Shown here one piece after another: positions 36,291 through 45,668 of a stretch of DNA of 58,340 nucleotides. The position numbers and the translations under genes were made by a program. Each line of letters opens with the position of its first letter. Position 1 is the stretch's first letter. Origin of the DNA: Pseudomonadota bacterium (lineage in GTDB: Bacteria; Desulfobacterota; Desulfobacteria; Desulfobacterales; Desulfobacteraceae); NCBI GenBank assembly GCA_018821535.1, contig JAHJLV010000039.1, positions 1 through 58,340 on the forward strand, written 5' to 3'. Under the pieces are notes generated by a model. It had not been told where the DNA came from. It saw nothing but the letters and a program-made list of their open reading frames with translations, and did no database searches.

Positions 36291-39200
36291 ATGGCAGATC
36301 CAAAAAGAAAGATACCGTATAATTATACCTCTGCTGATGATGATCAGATCATCAGGCATCTTTTCGGATCTGACCTGCTCAAGGTGATTCAGACCCTTGA
36401 GCCTGAAAAAGATACCGGCAGATCTTCCAGACGCCTTTACCGGTTTATGGGAGATCTGTTTATCATTCAGAGAAATCCGTTTTTGTTCCAGGAACTGGTT
36501 GAGCATCCTGGAATAAAAAAACGCCTGCTGGCAGCGTTTGAAAATGATCTGGCCGCCATTGAAGAACATGCCGGTAACAACAAAGTGCTTCAGGTGCTTG
36601 AACACTGCACAAAAGCGCTTGATTCTCTTTCCGGAAAAATTCAAACCACCCGTTCGGACCAGAACAAAATTGTAAAAAAAATATCCAAAGTGGTTGGAAA
36701 AAATAATATTTTTTTTGATCCTTTTAATCTGACAGCACATGCAACAGACGCCACAGACTGGCGGCGGTATATGCCGGCGGCAGTGGTGCGGCCGGATAAA
36801 ACAGACCAGATGCCGCAGCTGATCCGGCAGATTGCAGACTCAGGCTTTCATATTATCCCCCGGGGCGCTGGAACCGGTCTGACCGGCGGGGCAACCCCCC
36901 TGACACCTGACTGTATTATGATCAATACAGAAAAACTCAATCACATTTTTCCCATTGAAACAAAAGAAGATGAAAAAGGCCAGACGTTCGCATCCATGCG
37001 GGTTGAGGCAGGTGTAATTACCCAGGACGCCATCAATGCGGCAAGAAAACAAGGCTATGTGTTTGCCACAGACCCCACAAGCGCATGGGCCTGCACCATT
37101 GGCGGAAATCTGTCGGAAAATGCCGGTGGAAAAAAAGCAGTATTATACGGCACGGCCATAGACAATGTCTTGTCCTATGATATTGCCATGCCCGACGGGA
37201 TGTCCTATACTGTAAAACGAAAACATCATCCTTTGAGAAAAACCCTTCCTGAAGACACGGCTGTATTTGATGTGTTTGATGAAACAGGCACCAAAACACA
37301 GACCATTGAAATTTCAGGCGAACAGCTTCGTAAAAAGGGCCTGGGCAAAGATGTCACCAACAAAACCCTGAACGGGCTTATGGGGATTCAAAAGGAAGGC
37401 TGCGATGGAATTATTACTGCTGCCACTTTTATTCTGTATCCTGAGTTTAAATTTAAAAAAACCATCTGTGTTGAATTTTTCGGCAACGATATGAGTCAGG
37501 CAGGACAGGTCATACAAAAGATCTGTGATGCATTTCATGGGCAGCCGCCGGCCCTGATGGCTCTTGAGCATTTTGACGAAGAATATATCAAGGCCATAAA
37601 ATATAAAACCAAGACCAGCGTGGGAAACCGCCTGATTGCGGTTCTTTTGATTGATATGGCAGCAGATGATGAAGGTTCTTTGCAAAACGGCATATCTGTT
37701 CTTGAAAATATTCTGGGCCCCTTTGATAAAACCGGATTCAGCGTGGCCCGGGATGAAAAAGAGGCAGTTCGTTTCTGGCTGGACAGAAAGCGTCTGGGTG
37801 CCATTGCCGCCCATACCAATGCGTTCAAACTGAATGAAGACATTGTTCTGCCCATTGATTCGCTTGCAGATTTTGCGCGATATATTGATCAGTACAATAT
37901 TGAAGAAAAAAAATTTAACCAGAACCGGATAATTCAGGATATTGTTGATTATTTAGAGGATGCGGTTCCCTTGTCCGACCCGGAATTGCTTAAAAAAAGA
38001 GTGGGAAAGGCAAAAGATCTGGCATACCGGACCCGTAAAAAACTGGATATTGCGTCCCGGGATGCCATTGAAGCAGGCATTCATGCAAAAAACTTCTATA
38101 ATGAGGTTATGGACAGTCTGCGCGGGTATACCCTGGTCTCCCAGAAGGTTGCCGAGGTCTTTGAGCAGACAAAGGCCAGACAGATTATCATTGCCACGCA
38201 CATGCATGCAGGAGACGGGAATGTGCATGTGAATATTCCCGTGCTGTCCAATGACCGTGAAATGATGGCCCGGGCCAATATAACGGCTGACAGGATCATG
38301 GAAAAAGCGGTCAGTTTAAACGGGGTGGTATCCGGAGAACATGGAATTGGTATCACCAAATTCAAGCACCTTGATCCTGCAATCATTGCAGAATTTGAGC
38401 AGTATCGAAAACAGGTGGATCCCAAAGGATTGATGAATCCGTGCAAATTGTCAGAACCGGATATTATACAAAAAGTCTTTACGCCGTCGTTTAATCTGCT
38501 GGAACTGGAAGCCCGGATTTTAAAACACGGGTCTTTGTCCGAGCTTGGAAAAAAGATCTCAAACTGTGTCCGGTGCGGGAAATGCAAACCCCAGTGCCCG
38601 GTTTTTTTCCCGGCCCAGAATATGTTTTTTCATCCCAGAAACAAGAACCTTGCCATTGCAGCATTGATTGAAGCTTTGCTGTATATCAGCCAGCGGACAC
38701 AGTCCACGGGATTTCAGATCCTGAAAAACATAGAACAGATTGCAGATCATTGCACCATGTGTCACAAATGTTTTGATCTTTGCCCGGTGAATATAGATTC
38801 AGGGCTGATTTCCATAAAAGAGCGGGATATTCTGCAGAATATGGGATTCAAGCGCACACCCTTATCCACCCGCCTGACCCTTGAATATCTTTCCAGCAAA
38901 AACAGGATGCTGAATCCGGTCATGCGCTTGTCTCTTCTGGATATGGGCACGCGGCTGCAGCGGACTGCAAATGCAATACTGTCTCCGCTGAGAAAAAATA
39001 ATTTTCTGGAACATCAGATGGATTCGGTGAAAACCGTATTGCCGCTGCTGCGATCTCCTGTGAGCAAACCCCATTCTCCCACCTTAAGATCGCTGCTGCC
39101 GGAGACAAAACATAATCAGGCGGTGATCATAGAACCCGAAGGGGATGCAGTCGCTACAGTATTTTATTTTCCCGGATGCGGCAGTGAGCGGGTGTTTTCA

Positions 39201-39914
39201 AAAATATCCATGGCATCGATCCTGCTTCTGCTCAAAACCCAGACCCGGGTTATATTGCCTCCGCCGTTCATGTGCTGCGGGTATCCGCTGCTGGTGAATG
39301 CCAAAACTGTCCGGTATGAGACAATGGCGCTGGAAAATATTATTATACTGACCCAGATCCGGGAAATGTTTCAGGATCTGGAGTTTGACGGCTGCATTGT
39401 CAGCTGCGGAACCTGCATGGAAGCTTTGCATCATATGGAAGCCGGCCAGATTTTCGGCGCTCCTGTTCTGGACATCGCAAGGTATGTATTATCAAAAAAT
39501 CTGTCTGTCCGGTTTGATGAAAATTATCTGTATCATCCTCCCTGCCATGATTCGCTGAAGGATTCTGCCATGGATATGCTGGCACCGTATTGTGAAAACA
39601 CATTCATTCAAAGTGTCCCGTCCTGCTGTTCAGAAGCCGGCACCATGGCATTGTCACGGCCGGACATCACGCATTCCATGCTGATACGCAAAAAAAATGC
39701 CATTACTGCCTGTGATCTGAAATCTTCAGATCAACGCACGCCTGTAAAAATCCTGACCAATTGTCCATCCTGTATTCAGGGGCTTGGCCGGCACAGTGAA
39801 CTGAAAATCAAACCGGTTCATCTGGCCCAGGAACTTGCCCGCCTGACCGCTGGTGATCAGTGGGAAACAGTATTTAAAGCCCTTTTGAAACAGATTAAAA
39901 TTGTAACGTTCTGA
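36291..39914 (+). CDS. FAD- and Fe-S-containing D-2-hydroxyacid dehydrogenase, possibly D-2-hydroxyglutarate dehydrogenase
   Basis: A 1207-residue fusion. Residues about 1-130 are an extra N-terminal domain, 140-350 an FAD-binding type 4 domain (IPRGAGTGLTGGATPL; IGGNLSENAGGK), 430-745 the FAD-oxidase C-terminal domain (HMHAGDGNVHVN, SGEHGIGITK). Two 4Fe-4S motifs follow at C759 (C-x2-C-x2-C-x3-C) and C821, and then two CCG-type cysteine domains (FPGCGSERV, PFMCCGYPLL; PPCHDS, PSCCSEAGT). This arrangement feeds electrons to the quinone pool or another acceptor. It lies eight bases after serA. In Pseudomonas a FAD D-2-hydroxyglutarate dehydrogenase recycles the SerA by-product and pulls serine synthesis forward, so that role fits here. 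D-lactate or glycolate are the main alternatives. Confidence 0.85.
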   Translation: MADPKRKIPYNYTSADDDQIIRHLFGSDLLKVIQTLEPEKDTGRSSRRLYRFMGDLFIIQRNPFLFQELVEHPGIKKRLLAAFENDLAAIEEHAGNNKVLQVLEHCTKALDSLSGKIQTTRSDQNKIVKKISKVVGKNNIFFDPFNLTAHATDATDWRRYMPAAVVRPDKTDQMPQLIRQIADSGFHIIPRGAGTGLTGGATPLTPDCIMINTEKLNHIFPIETKEDEKGQTFASMRVEAGVITQDAINAARKQGYVFATDPTSAWACTIGGNLSENAGGKKAVLYGTAIDNVLSYDIAMPDGMSYTVKRKHHPLRKTLPEDTAVFDVFDETGTKTQTIEISGEQLRKKGLGKDVTNKTLNGLMGIQKEGCDGIITAATFILYPEFKFKKTICVEFFGNDMSQAGQVIQKICDAFHGQPPALMALEHFDEEYIKAIKYKTKTSVGNRLIAVLLIDMAADDEGSLQNGISVLENILGPFDKTGFSVARDEKEAVRFWLDRKRLGAIAAHTNAFKLNEDIVLPIDSLADFARYIDQYNIEEKKFNQNRIIQDIVDYLEDAVPLSDPELLKKRVGKAKDLAYRTRKKLDIASRDAIEAGIHAKNFYNEVMDSLRGYTLVSQKVAEVFEQTKARQIIIATHMHAGDGNVHVNIPVLSNDREMMARANITADRIMEKAVSLNGVVSGEHGIGITKFKHLDPAIIAEFEQYRKQVDPKGLMNPCKLSEPDIIQKVFTPSFNLLELEARILKHGSLSELGKKISNCVRCGKCKPQCPVFFPAQNMFFHPRNKNLAIAALIEALLYISQRTQSTGFQILKNIEQIADHCTMCHKCFDLCPVNIDSGLISIKERDILQNMGFKRTPLSTRLTLEYLSSKNRMLNPVMRLSLLDMGTRLQRTANAILSPLRKNNFLEHQMDSVKTVLPLLRSPVSKPHSPTLRSLLPETKHNQAVIIEPEGDAVATVFYFPGCGSERVFSKISMASILLLLKTQTRVILPPPFMCCGYPLLVNAKTVRYETMALENIIILTQIREMFQDLEFDGCIVSCGTCMEALHHMEAGQIFGAPVLDIARYVLSKNLSVRFDENYLYHPPCHDSLKDSAMDMLAPYCENTFIQSVPSCCSEAGTMALSRPDITHSMLIRKKNAITACDLKSSDQRTPVKILTNCPSCIQGLGRHSELKIKPVHLAQELARLTAGDQWETVFKALLKQIKIVTF

Positions 39915-39915
39915 T

Positions 39916-40626
39916 ATGAATCTGGTACTGCTTTTTGAACAGGATTTTGTAAAAGACGGATCTGTTGTAATTTCCGGCAGACGCTTTGAACATCTAAAAC
40001 AGGTGAATAAGATTGGCAAGGGCGACAGTTTGGCCTGCGGTCTTTTAAATGGTAAAACAGGCAAGGGCCAGGTAGTGAACATCTTTGAGCATGCATGTGA
40101 AATAAAAGTGAATTTGTGCCATGACCCGCCGCCGCCATTGCCATTGACACTGGTTCTGGCGCTTCCCCGACCCAAAATGCTCCGGCGCATTATCCAGCAG
40201 GTGACCACCCTGGGGGTCAAGGATATCTATCTGATCAATTCCTGGCGGGTGGAAAAATCCTTCTGGCAGACCCCTTTTCTGGACGAAGATGCCTTAAAGG
40301 AACAGATGATTTTAGGGCTTGAGCAGGGGGGGGATACACAGCTGCCACGGATTTATCAAAAACGGTTTTTCAAACAGTTTGTCACCCAAACGCTTCCTGG
40401 GATTTCAACGGATGCCTTCTGCATGACTGCACATCCGAAAACAGACAGGGTCTGTCCTTCTGGAATCAACCAAAAAGCTGTGCTGGTGATCGGGCCTGAG
40501 GGCGGATTTATTGATATTGAGATCGAAACCTTGGAAAAAAACGGATTTTTATCGTATCATATTGGAAAACGGATACTGAAAGTCGAAACAGCAGTGACAT
40601 ATTTAATTTCGCGGCTGTATATTTAA
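39916..40626 (+). CDS. rsmE: 16S rRNA m3U1498 methyltransferase
   Basis: RsmE methylates U1498 of 16S rRNA. The 236-residue SPOUT-family protein has the N-terminal PUA-like part (FEHLKQVNKIGKGD) and the knot motifs K-A-V-L-V-I-G-P-E-G-G-F and the R-I-L-K-V-E-T-A-V-T-Y segment that bind SAM. The start lies one base after the dehydrogenase stop, with no gap. Confidence 0.93.
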   Translation: MNLVLLFEQDFVKDGSVVISGRRFEHLKQVNKIGKGDSLACGLLNGKTGKGQVVNIFEHACEIKVNLCHDPPPPLPLTLVLALPRPKMLRRIIQQVTTLGVKDIYLINSWRVEKSFWQTPFLDEDALKEQMILGLEQGGDTQLPRIYQKRFFKQFVTQTLPGISTDAFCMTAHPKTDRVCPSGINQKAVLVIGPEGGFIDIEIETLEKNGFLSYHIGKRILKVETAVTYLISRLYI

Positions 40627-40641
40627 AAAAAGACAGGGAAA

Positions 40642-40809
40642 ATGATGAAAAATAAAAAACAGGATGAAGAACGAAAAATGGCCTATGACAGTTTGCCGCC
40701 AGGTGTAAAAGAAAATCTGACAGAAGAGGAAAAACAATTATTTCTGTATGCTGAACAATGGCCGGACTCGCTTTTTGAAAAACTGGAAGAATTTATCGTT
40801 AAAGAATAA
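40642..40809 (+). CDS. Small acidic protein, 55 aa
   Basis: An ATG at 40642 (or 40645) with CAGGGA upstream opens a 55-residue frame: M-M-K-N-K-K-Q-D-E-E-R-K-M-A-Y at the start, then a helical acidic stretch containing L-P-P-G-V-K-E-N-L-T-E-E-E-K and Q-W-P-D-S-L-F-E-K-L. It lies 15 bases after rsmE in the same direction, uses codons like its neighbours, and ends cleanly before a CNB-domain gene. Not recognised; probably a real small gene at the end of the operon. Confidence 0.65.
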   Translation: MMKNKKQDEERKMAYDSLPPGVKENLTEEEKQLFLYAEQWPDSLFEKLEEFIVKE

Positions 40810-40885
40810 AACCTAAAACAATAAAATTTGACTCCCGGATGATTTGTCTTTAAAATTAAGTCATACCCTTTTTGCGAGGTGGATC

Positions 40886-41377
40886 ATGGTCACAATTTCT
40901 GAAGATAAGCTGAGTATTGAAAAATATGTCAAATATGCCCAGGTGCTTGAAAAAACAAAATGGGCCAGTGATTTTTCCTGGGAGGATATTCGCAAGATCT
41001 GCTATTATATTCATCCGGTCAGCGCAAAAAATGGCGCTGTGGTTTTCAAGGAAGGGGAGAAAGAAGAAAGTCTGGGAATCATCGTAAAAGGTGCCATTGA
41101 TATTTATAAGCAGGGGGACAATAAAAACAAGAAGCTGGCAACCTTGAAAAGTTCTCAGACATTCGGAGAAATGGCGCTTTTGGATGGAGAACCCCGATCC
41201 GCAACCGGCATTGCTGCCCAGGATTCCATTATTTTTTTTATTTCTAAAGACAGCCTGATCAACCTGTCAAATGATCACCCGAAACTGGGATTCCAGATTT
41301 TGTGGAAAATCTCAAAGCTGATCAGCCAGCATTTGAGGAAAACCACCGGACAGCTGGTGGATTATATGGAAGCATAA
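40886..41377 (+). CDS. Cyclic nucleotide-binding domain protein
   Basis: A 163-residue protein that is a single cyclic nucleotide-binding (CNB) domain. The phosphate-binding cassette is F-G-E-M-A-L-L-D-G-E-P-R-S-A-T, with the conserved Glu and the Arg that pair with cAMP or cGMP ribose phosphate. There is no DNA-binding domain, so it is a sensor subunit, not a Crp-type factor. The ATG at 40886 is preceded by GAGGTGG. It sits 1.1 kb from a class I adenylate cyclase, so cAMP is the likely ligand. It converges with the HDOD gene three bases away. Confidence 0.88.
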   Translation: MVTISEDKLSIEKYVKYAQVLEKTKWASDFSWEDIRKICYYIHPVSAKNGAVVFKEGEKEESLGIIVKGAIDIYKQGDNKNKKLATLKSSQTFGEMALLDGEPRSATGIAAQDSIIFFISKDSLINLSNDHPKLGFQILWKISKLISQHLRKTTGQLVDYMEA

Positions 41378-41380
41378 GTT

Positions 41381-42412
41381 TTAATTCCGGGAAGCATCTG
41401 CTTTTCGTGTGGTATCAACTTTAAGGATGGCGGCATGTTTTGTGATTCTGTCCCAGGATGTCTTTAACAGCTCAACAGACCTGGATGCCTGAATATCAAG
41501 ACATTTTTTATAGGTGGCAGATATGGCGATAATCTGGCCACCGATATTATTGTGTTCTTTTGAAAATTCAATATGGCACAGTTCATTGGTAAACGAACAG
41601 ATGTAACGGTGCAGGTTCTGGCTGCTGATTCTGTTTTTCGGGGTATTAAAATCAAAAACCGGTTTCATGGCGTTGATAATTGAAGGTGGCAGATGCCATT
41701 TGGTTGCAATATACCGGCCCAGATTATTAAAGGGTATGCCGATGATCTCTTTGGCTGCCTGTTCTCTTGATATGTTTTTATCTTCTGCCAGAAGCTCTAT
41801 ATTGATATAGGTCCCGGGTGAAAAAAGTGCTACCAGGTATTCGCCAAAATCATACAGCATGGCGCTGATCTGGATGGCTTCCGCATCTGGGATGCCTTCT
41901 TCAACAGCAATCTGCCGGGCGATAAGACTTCTTTGCAGGGCCTTGAGGGTTTTGTCCTTTAAGATGGCAATGGTGGCAATATTCTGCATCAGTTCATAAA
42001 TTTTCAGACTTGCTGCTGCAAGTTTGATTTCTTCGGTACCCAGAATAATCATGGCTTCTGATATGGTTGCAATCCCTTTATGTGAGAACTGTCCGTAAAA
42101 GGATGAATTGACCAGCTTTAGCAGTTTGGATGTCAGGGCCACATCCTTTAAGATCACATCGGCAATATCACTGGCAGAAGAATACTTCATGCTCAATATT
42201 TTGTTCACATCCGTGATCTGGTTTGAAAAAGATAAAAAAGAATCATTCTTTAAAATTTTTGTCAGAATATCTTTGATAAAAATCTTGAAATCAAGAGTTC
42301 TGTCATACGCTTGTCCGGGAGAAGCCGATTGTAATCTGGATATGGTATTGAATTGAGAAAAATCAATACCATCCAATTCGATTCCCTGATGAGGTTTTAG
42401 CGTATCAGACAT
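41381..42412 (-). CDS. HDOD-domain signalling protein
   Basis: A 343-residue protein whose HDOD domain covers about residues 60-290: D-V-A-L-T-S-K-L-L-K-L-V-N-S-S-F-Y-G and A-M-I-I-L-G-T-E-E-I-K are hallmarks. The HD pair is absent from the matching loop (S-A-M-L-Y-D-F-G-E-Y-L), so it is a non-catalytic regulator. It diverges from the adenylate cyclase (26 bp apart), and converges on the CNB gene. The shared spacer probably contains promoters for both. Confidence 0.86.
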   Translation of the reverse strand: MSDTLKPHQGIELDGIDFSQFNTISRLQSASPGQAYDRTLDFKIFIKDILTKILKNDSFLSFSNQITDVNKILSMKYSSASDIADVILKDVALTSKLLKLVNSSFYGQFSHKGIATISEAMIILGTEEIKLAAASLKIYELMQNIATIAILKDKTLKALQRSLIARQIAVEEGIPDAEAIQISAMLYDFGEYLVALFSPGTYINIELLAEDKNISREQAAKEIIGIPFNNLGRYIATKWHLPPSIINAMKPVFDFNTPKNRISSQNLHRYICSFTNELCHIEFSKEHNNIGGQIIAISATYKKCLDIQASRSVELLKTSWDRITKHAAILKVDTTRKADASRN

Positions 42413-42438
42413 ATAACTCCAAAAGTTTAAAACAAAGC

Positions 42439-44523
42439 TTGAAAAAGTTTTGTTTTCCGCAATATAATAAGCGGATAATAGTCTTATCTGCTATATTTTT
42501 CAATGGTTTTGTACCTGAAGAGGATTGCGGTATCAATACGACAAAACATATTATAAGAAAATTAACGCAAAAAATTGAACAGAACCGCGAAGATTTTTCT
42601 CATTTTAATATTGTCCGCATGCGGGAAGCCATTCGTTACCTGAGTCCTGAAAAGCTGGAGATTTTTGTCAAAATTCCGTTCCTGCTTCACATTAATGATC
42701 CCAGATTTCCAGGTTTTTCGGATACAAAGGCTGCGGCCCACGGGATATGGAATTTTGAAGAATCCGGTTTTTTCAAAGAAGTGGTGAAAACCAGACTTTT
42801 CCCCAAATCCATCACGGAAACCTGCCAGGTTGAAAACTCTTGTATCCTCGGACTTTACCATATCGGCAGTCTGGGAACCTTTACCCAGTCCAGTGGCTCG
42901 GATTTTGATTACTGGGTGATTATTGATAAAAAAAATTTTTCAAAAGAACGGTATGATCATCTTGAAAAAAAACTTGATGATATACTCAAATACTGCAGAG
43001 AAACATATCACCAGGAAGTCAGCTTTTTTATCATGGATCAAAAGGAGATCTGCAGAAATCACTATGCGCCTTTTGATGGCAAGGAAAGCCTGAGTGCCCC
43101 TAAAATTTTTTTAAAAGAAGAATTTTACCGCACCTTTTTGATGATTGCCGGAAAAATACCCCTGTGGTCTGTTCTGCCGGATATTGAAACAGATGCCGCC
43201 ATGAACATGGATGCCATGACAGCACAGATTCTTTCCATGTATGAGGATCTGATGGATCTGGGTACTATCAGTGCTTTGCCGGAAGAAGATATTTTAAAAG
43301 GATTATTATGGCATGTCTGCAAATCAAAGGAAGATCCGGTCAAGGCCTTGATCAAAGCCACCATGATATTCAGTTATGGCTATGGCCAGACGGTTTCAAA
43401 AACATTATTGTGCGAAAAAATAAAACACACATATGCCAAGGCCGGTATAGATGATTATGCTGCAGATCCGTATAAAATGCTGTTTGACAGAATTCTTGAG
43501 TTTCATGAAAAAGATGAGCCCGCAGCCCTTAATCTGATAAAAAATGCGATATTTTTTCGGCTGACTGAATATCCGAATGTCAAAATGCCGGAAAACGACA
43601 CCCCGAAACGGGCGCTGCTCAATAAATATATCCGGGACTGGAAGCTGAATAAAAATCAGGTGGGCAAATTATTGTCATACACTGAATGGTCAGAGTCGGA
43701 GAAACTGCTTTTGGAGCAGACCATAGTCAATCGTCTGGCCCAGATGTACAATCGGGCGCTTAAATCAATACATGACAGCCAGAAAGTATTTGAAAATCCG
43801 GCTGAGAAAAGAAACTGGACCATATTAAAAAACAAGATCAAACACCGGCTTAAAAAAGCGCCGGAGAAAATACCAGAGTGTTCAACTTATCTGCACCGCC
43901 AGAAAATGATAGATCTGGATATTGTTCAAGGTTCTGATCTGTGGGTGCTGAATGCTAAAAATACGTCTGGCAGGCGATTGGATTCTGTCTATAAACACTC
44001 CAGTTTTTTAGGCGTTCTGGGATGGATTTTTGAAAATGAACTGTACAGACGGCACACCTCTTCCATTAACATTCACATGGCTCCATGGTTGTTTGAAAGC
44101 ACTGACCAGCCAATTGAAACAGACAAAATATATATGAGTTTTGCACCGTTTAAACCCTTGTCAGACGATATTTTTTTAAATGATGCGGTCTGGTCGAAAA
44201 TGATTGTGGCTGTCTTTTTTGATATCACGGTAAAAAAAGGAGATCTGATTAAAACCGAACTGCTGGTCTCCAATACCTGGGGAGAACTGTTCCTGGATGT
44301 GTTGGAGTTCGGCTCTGGCGAAGACAGAACCCTGCGAACCCGGAAAATTGCAAAAAAGATGTCAAAATATCAGGCAGATGAACTGAAAATAGCTGTATTT
44401 CAGATTTCTGAAACCCATGACCCTGACATTGTTTATCAGATTAAAAAAGAATACAATAACCTGACCAATTCGGTGAATATACAGATGCTGAAAAGAAAAA
44501 AACTTTATCTGGATAAATTATAG
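42439..44523 (+). CDS. Class I adenylate cyclase
   Basis: A protein of up to 694 residues. The nucleotidyltransferase-like catalytic part (I-G-S-L-G-T-F-T-Q-S-S-G-S-D-F-D-Y-W-V) matches class I adenylate cyclases such as enterobacterial CyaA, with the two metal-binding Asp in S-D-F-D. The preceding N-terminal block (A-I-R-Y-L-S-P-E-K-L, L-L-H-I-N-D-P-R-F-P-G-F) also fits. It makes cAMP from ATP. The start is uncertain: TTG at 42439 lacks a good ribosome site and the first 30 residues look unlike the family; the first in-frame ATG, at 42619, would lose conserved sequence. It is nine bases upstream of a receiver-TPR gene. Confidence 0.85.
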   Translation: MKKFCFPQYNKRIIVLSAIFFNGFVPEEDCGINTTKHIIRKLTQKIEQNREDFSHFNIVRMREAIRYLSPEKLEIFVKIPFLLHINDPRFPGFSDTKAAAHGIWNFEESGFFKEVVKTRLFPKSITETCQVENSCILGLYHIGSLGTFTQSSGSDFDYWVIIDKKNFSKERYDHLEKKLDDILKYCRETYHQEVSFFIMDQKEICRNHYAPFDGKESLSAPKIFLKEEFYRTFLMIAGKIPLWSVLPDIETDAAMNMDAMTAQILSMYEDLMDLGTISALPEEDILKGLLWHVCKSKEDPVKALIKATMIFSYGYGQTVSKTLLCEKIKHTYAKAGIDDYAADPYKMLFDRILEFHEKDEPAALNLIKNAIFFRLTEYPNVKMPENDTPKRALLNKYIRDWKLNKNQVGKLLSYTEWSESEKLLLEQTIVNRLAQMYNRALKSIHDSQKVFENPAEKRNWTILKNKIKHRLKKAPEKIPECSTYLHRQKMIDLDIVQGSDLWVLNAKNTSGRRLDSVYKHSSFLGVLGWIFENELYRRHTSSINIHMAPWLFESTDQPIETDKIYMSFAPFKPLSDDIFLNDAVWSKMIVAVFFDITVKKGDLIKTELLVSNTWGELFLDVLEFGSGEDRTLRTRKIAKKMSKYQADELKIAVFQISETHDPDIVYQIKKEYNNLTNSVNIQMLKRKKLYLDKL

Positions 44524-44531
44524 GAGACCCA

Positions 44532-45542
44532 ATGGCGGACAAGCATATTCTGATTGTGGATGATGAGAAAGAAAAATCAACCCGGCTGGCGGCAACAATA
44601 AAGCATCTCGGCTTTAATCAGGTGTTGATTGCTGACGGGGCGGACAATGCCTGGGTTGTATTAAAAAATAAAGAGATTGAATGTATTATCTGTGCGTATG
44701 AAATGGAGGAAATGACCGGGCTTGCGTTGCTTAAAATTGTCAGGAGAGAAAAAACATCTGCAGATATCCCGTTTTTTTTAACAGATGAGGCATTTACCAA
44801 AATAAAGGTGATAAAAGCTGGCCAGAATGGTGTAACCGGGCTTTTTGTAATCCCGTATGATGAAGCTGTGCTGGATAAAAAAATCAGGGCTGCAGTCAGC
44901 CGCCAGGAAGAACCTGTGGTTGCCAAAGCACAGCAGACCTTTGCGCAGGGATTGAAGCTGATTGAAGCCAGAGAATATGATAAAGCCATTGAAGTGTTTA
45001 CCGTGCTTGTAAATCAAAGAGAAAATCCTGAGTATTATTTTAATATCGGATATATCAAAACATCCCAGGGCAAACATTCCGAAGCCATTGAAGCCTTTTC
45101 CATGGCCACCCGCCTGGATCGGCTCTTTGCCCGCGCCTATGAGGAAATGGGACGGGTATACCGGCTGATGGGAGATCTTGCAAAAGCAGAAGAATATATG
45201 CAGCTTGCCGCCGAGATATATATGGATACAGATAAAATCGGCGCTGCTGAAGACGTGCTCAATGAACTGCTTGAATCGGGAACAGATTCGCTGAACGTGT
45301 TTAATACGCTGGGCGTTTTATACAGGAAAAAAGGGGACCCGCAAATGGCATTGAACCAGTACAAAAAAGCCTTGAAAGTCCATCCGGATGAACCGTATAT
45401 CTATTATAATATCGGCCGGCTGTATCTGGATTTAAAAGATGATGTCCTTGCAAAACAGTATTTTACAGATGCGTTAAAAAAAGATCCGGATTTTGAGGAA
45501 GCCCGTCAGGTTATCAAAGCCATTGACCTGGGGATTGTTTGA
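44532..45542 (+). CDS. Pseudo-receiver plus TPR protein
   Basis: A 336-residue protein: an N-terminal response-regulator receiver domain (about 1-125) and a C-terminal half of about five TPR units (for example Y-Y-F-N-I-G-Y-I-K-T-S-Q-G-K-H-S-E-A-I-E). The receiver keeps the acidic pair D10/D11 but has Ala at residue 55 where the phosphorylated Asp belongs (I-I-C-A-Y-E-M) and Ile at 107 instead of the conserved Lys. It therefore cannot be phosphorylated in the usual way and probably acts as a scaffold. It shares a transcript with the adenylate cyclase (AGGAGA ribosome site). Confidence 0.9.
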   Translation: MADKHILIVDDEKEKSTRLAATIKHLGFNQVLIADGADNAWVVLKNKEIECIICAYEMEEMTGLALLKIVRREKTSADIPFFLTDEAFTKIKVIKAGQNGVTGLFVIPYDEAVLDKKIRAAVSRQEEPVVAKAQQTFAQGLKLIEAREYDKAIEVFTVLVNQRENPEYYFNIGYIKTSQGKHSEAIEAFSMATRLDRLFARAYEEMGRVYRLMGDLAKAEEYMQLAAEIYMDTDKIGAAEDVLNELLESGTDSLNVFNTLGVLYRKKGDPQMALNQYKKALKVHPDEPYIYYNIGRLYLDLKDDVLAKQYFTDALKKDPDFEEARQVIKAIDLGIV

Positions 45543-45668
45543 TACAGTTTGACTTGCAGCGCCATGGCTTTAAAAAATCTATTCGATTGATAAACCATTG
45601 ATTTGTGTTCCTAAACAATTATAATGCCTTATTATAAATATTGAAATCAGCTGGAGCGTAATTTTAAT

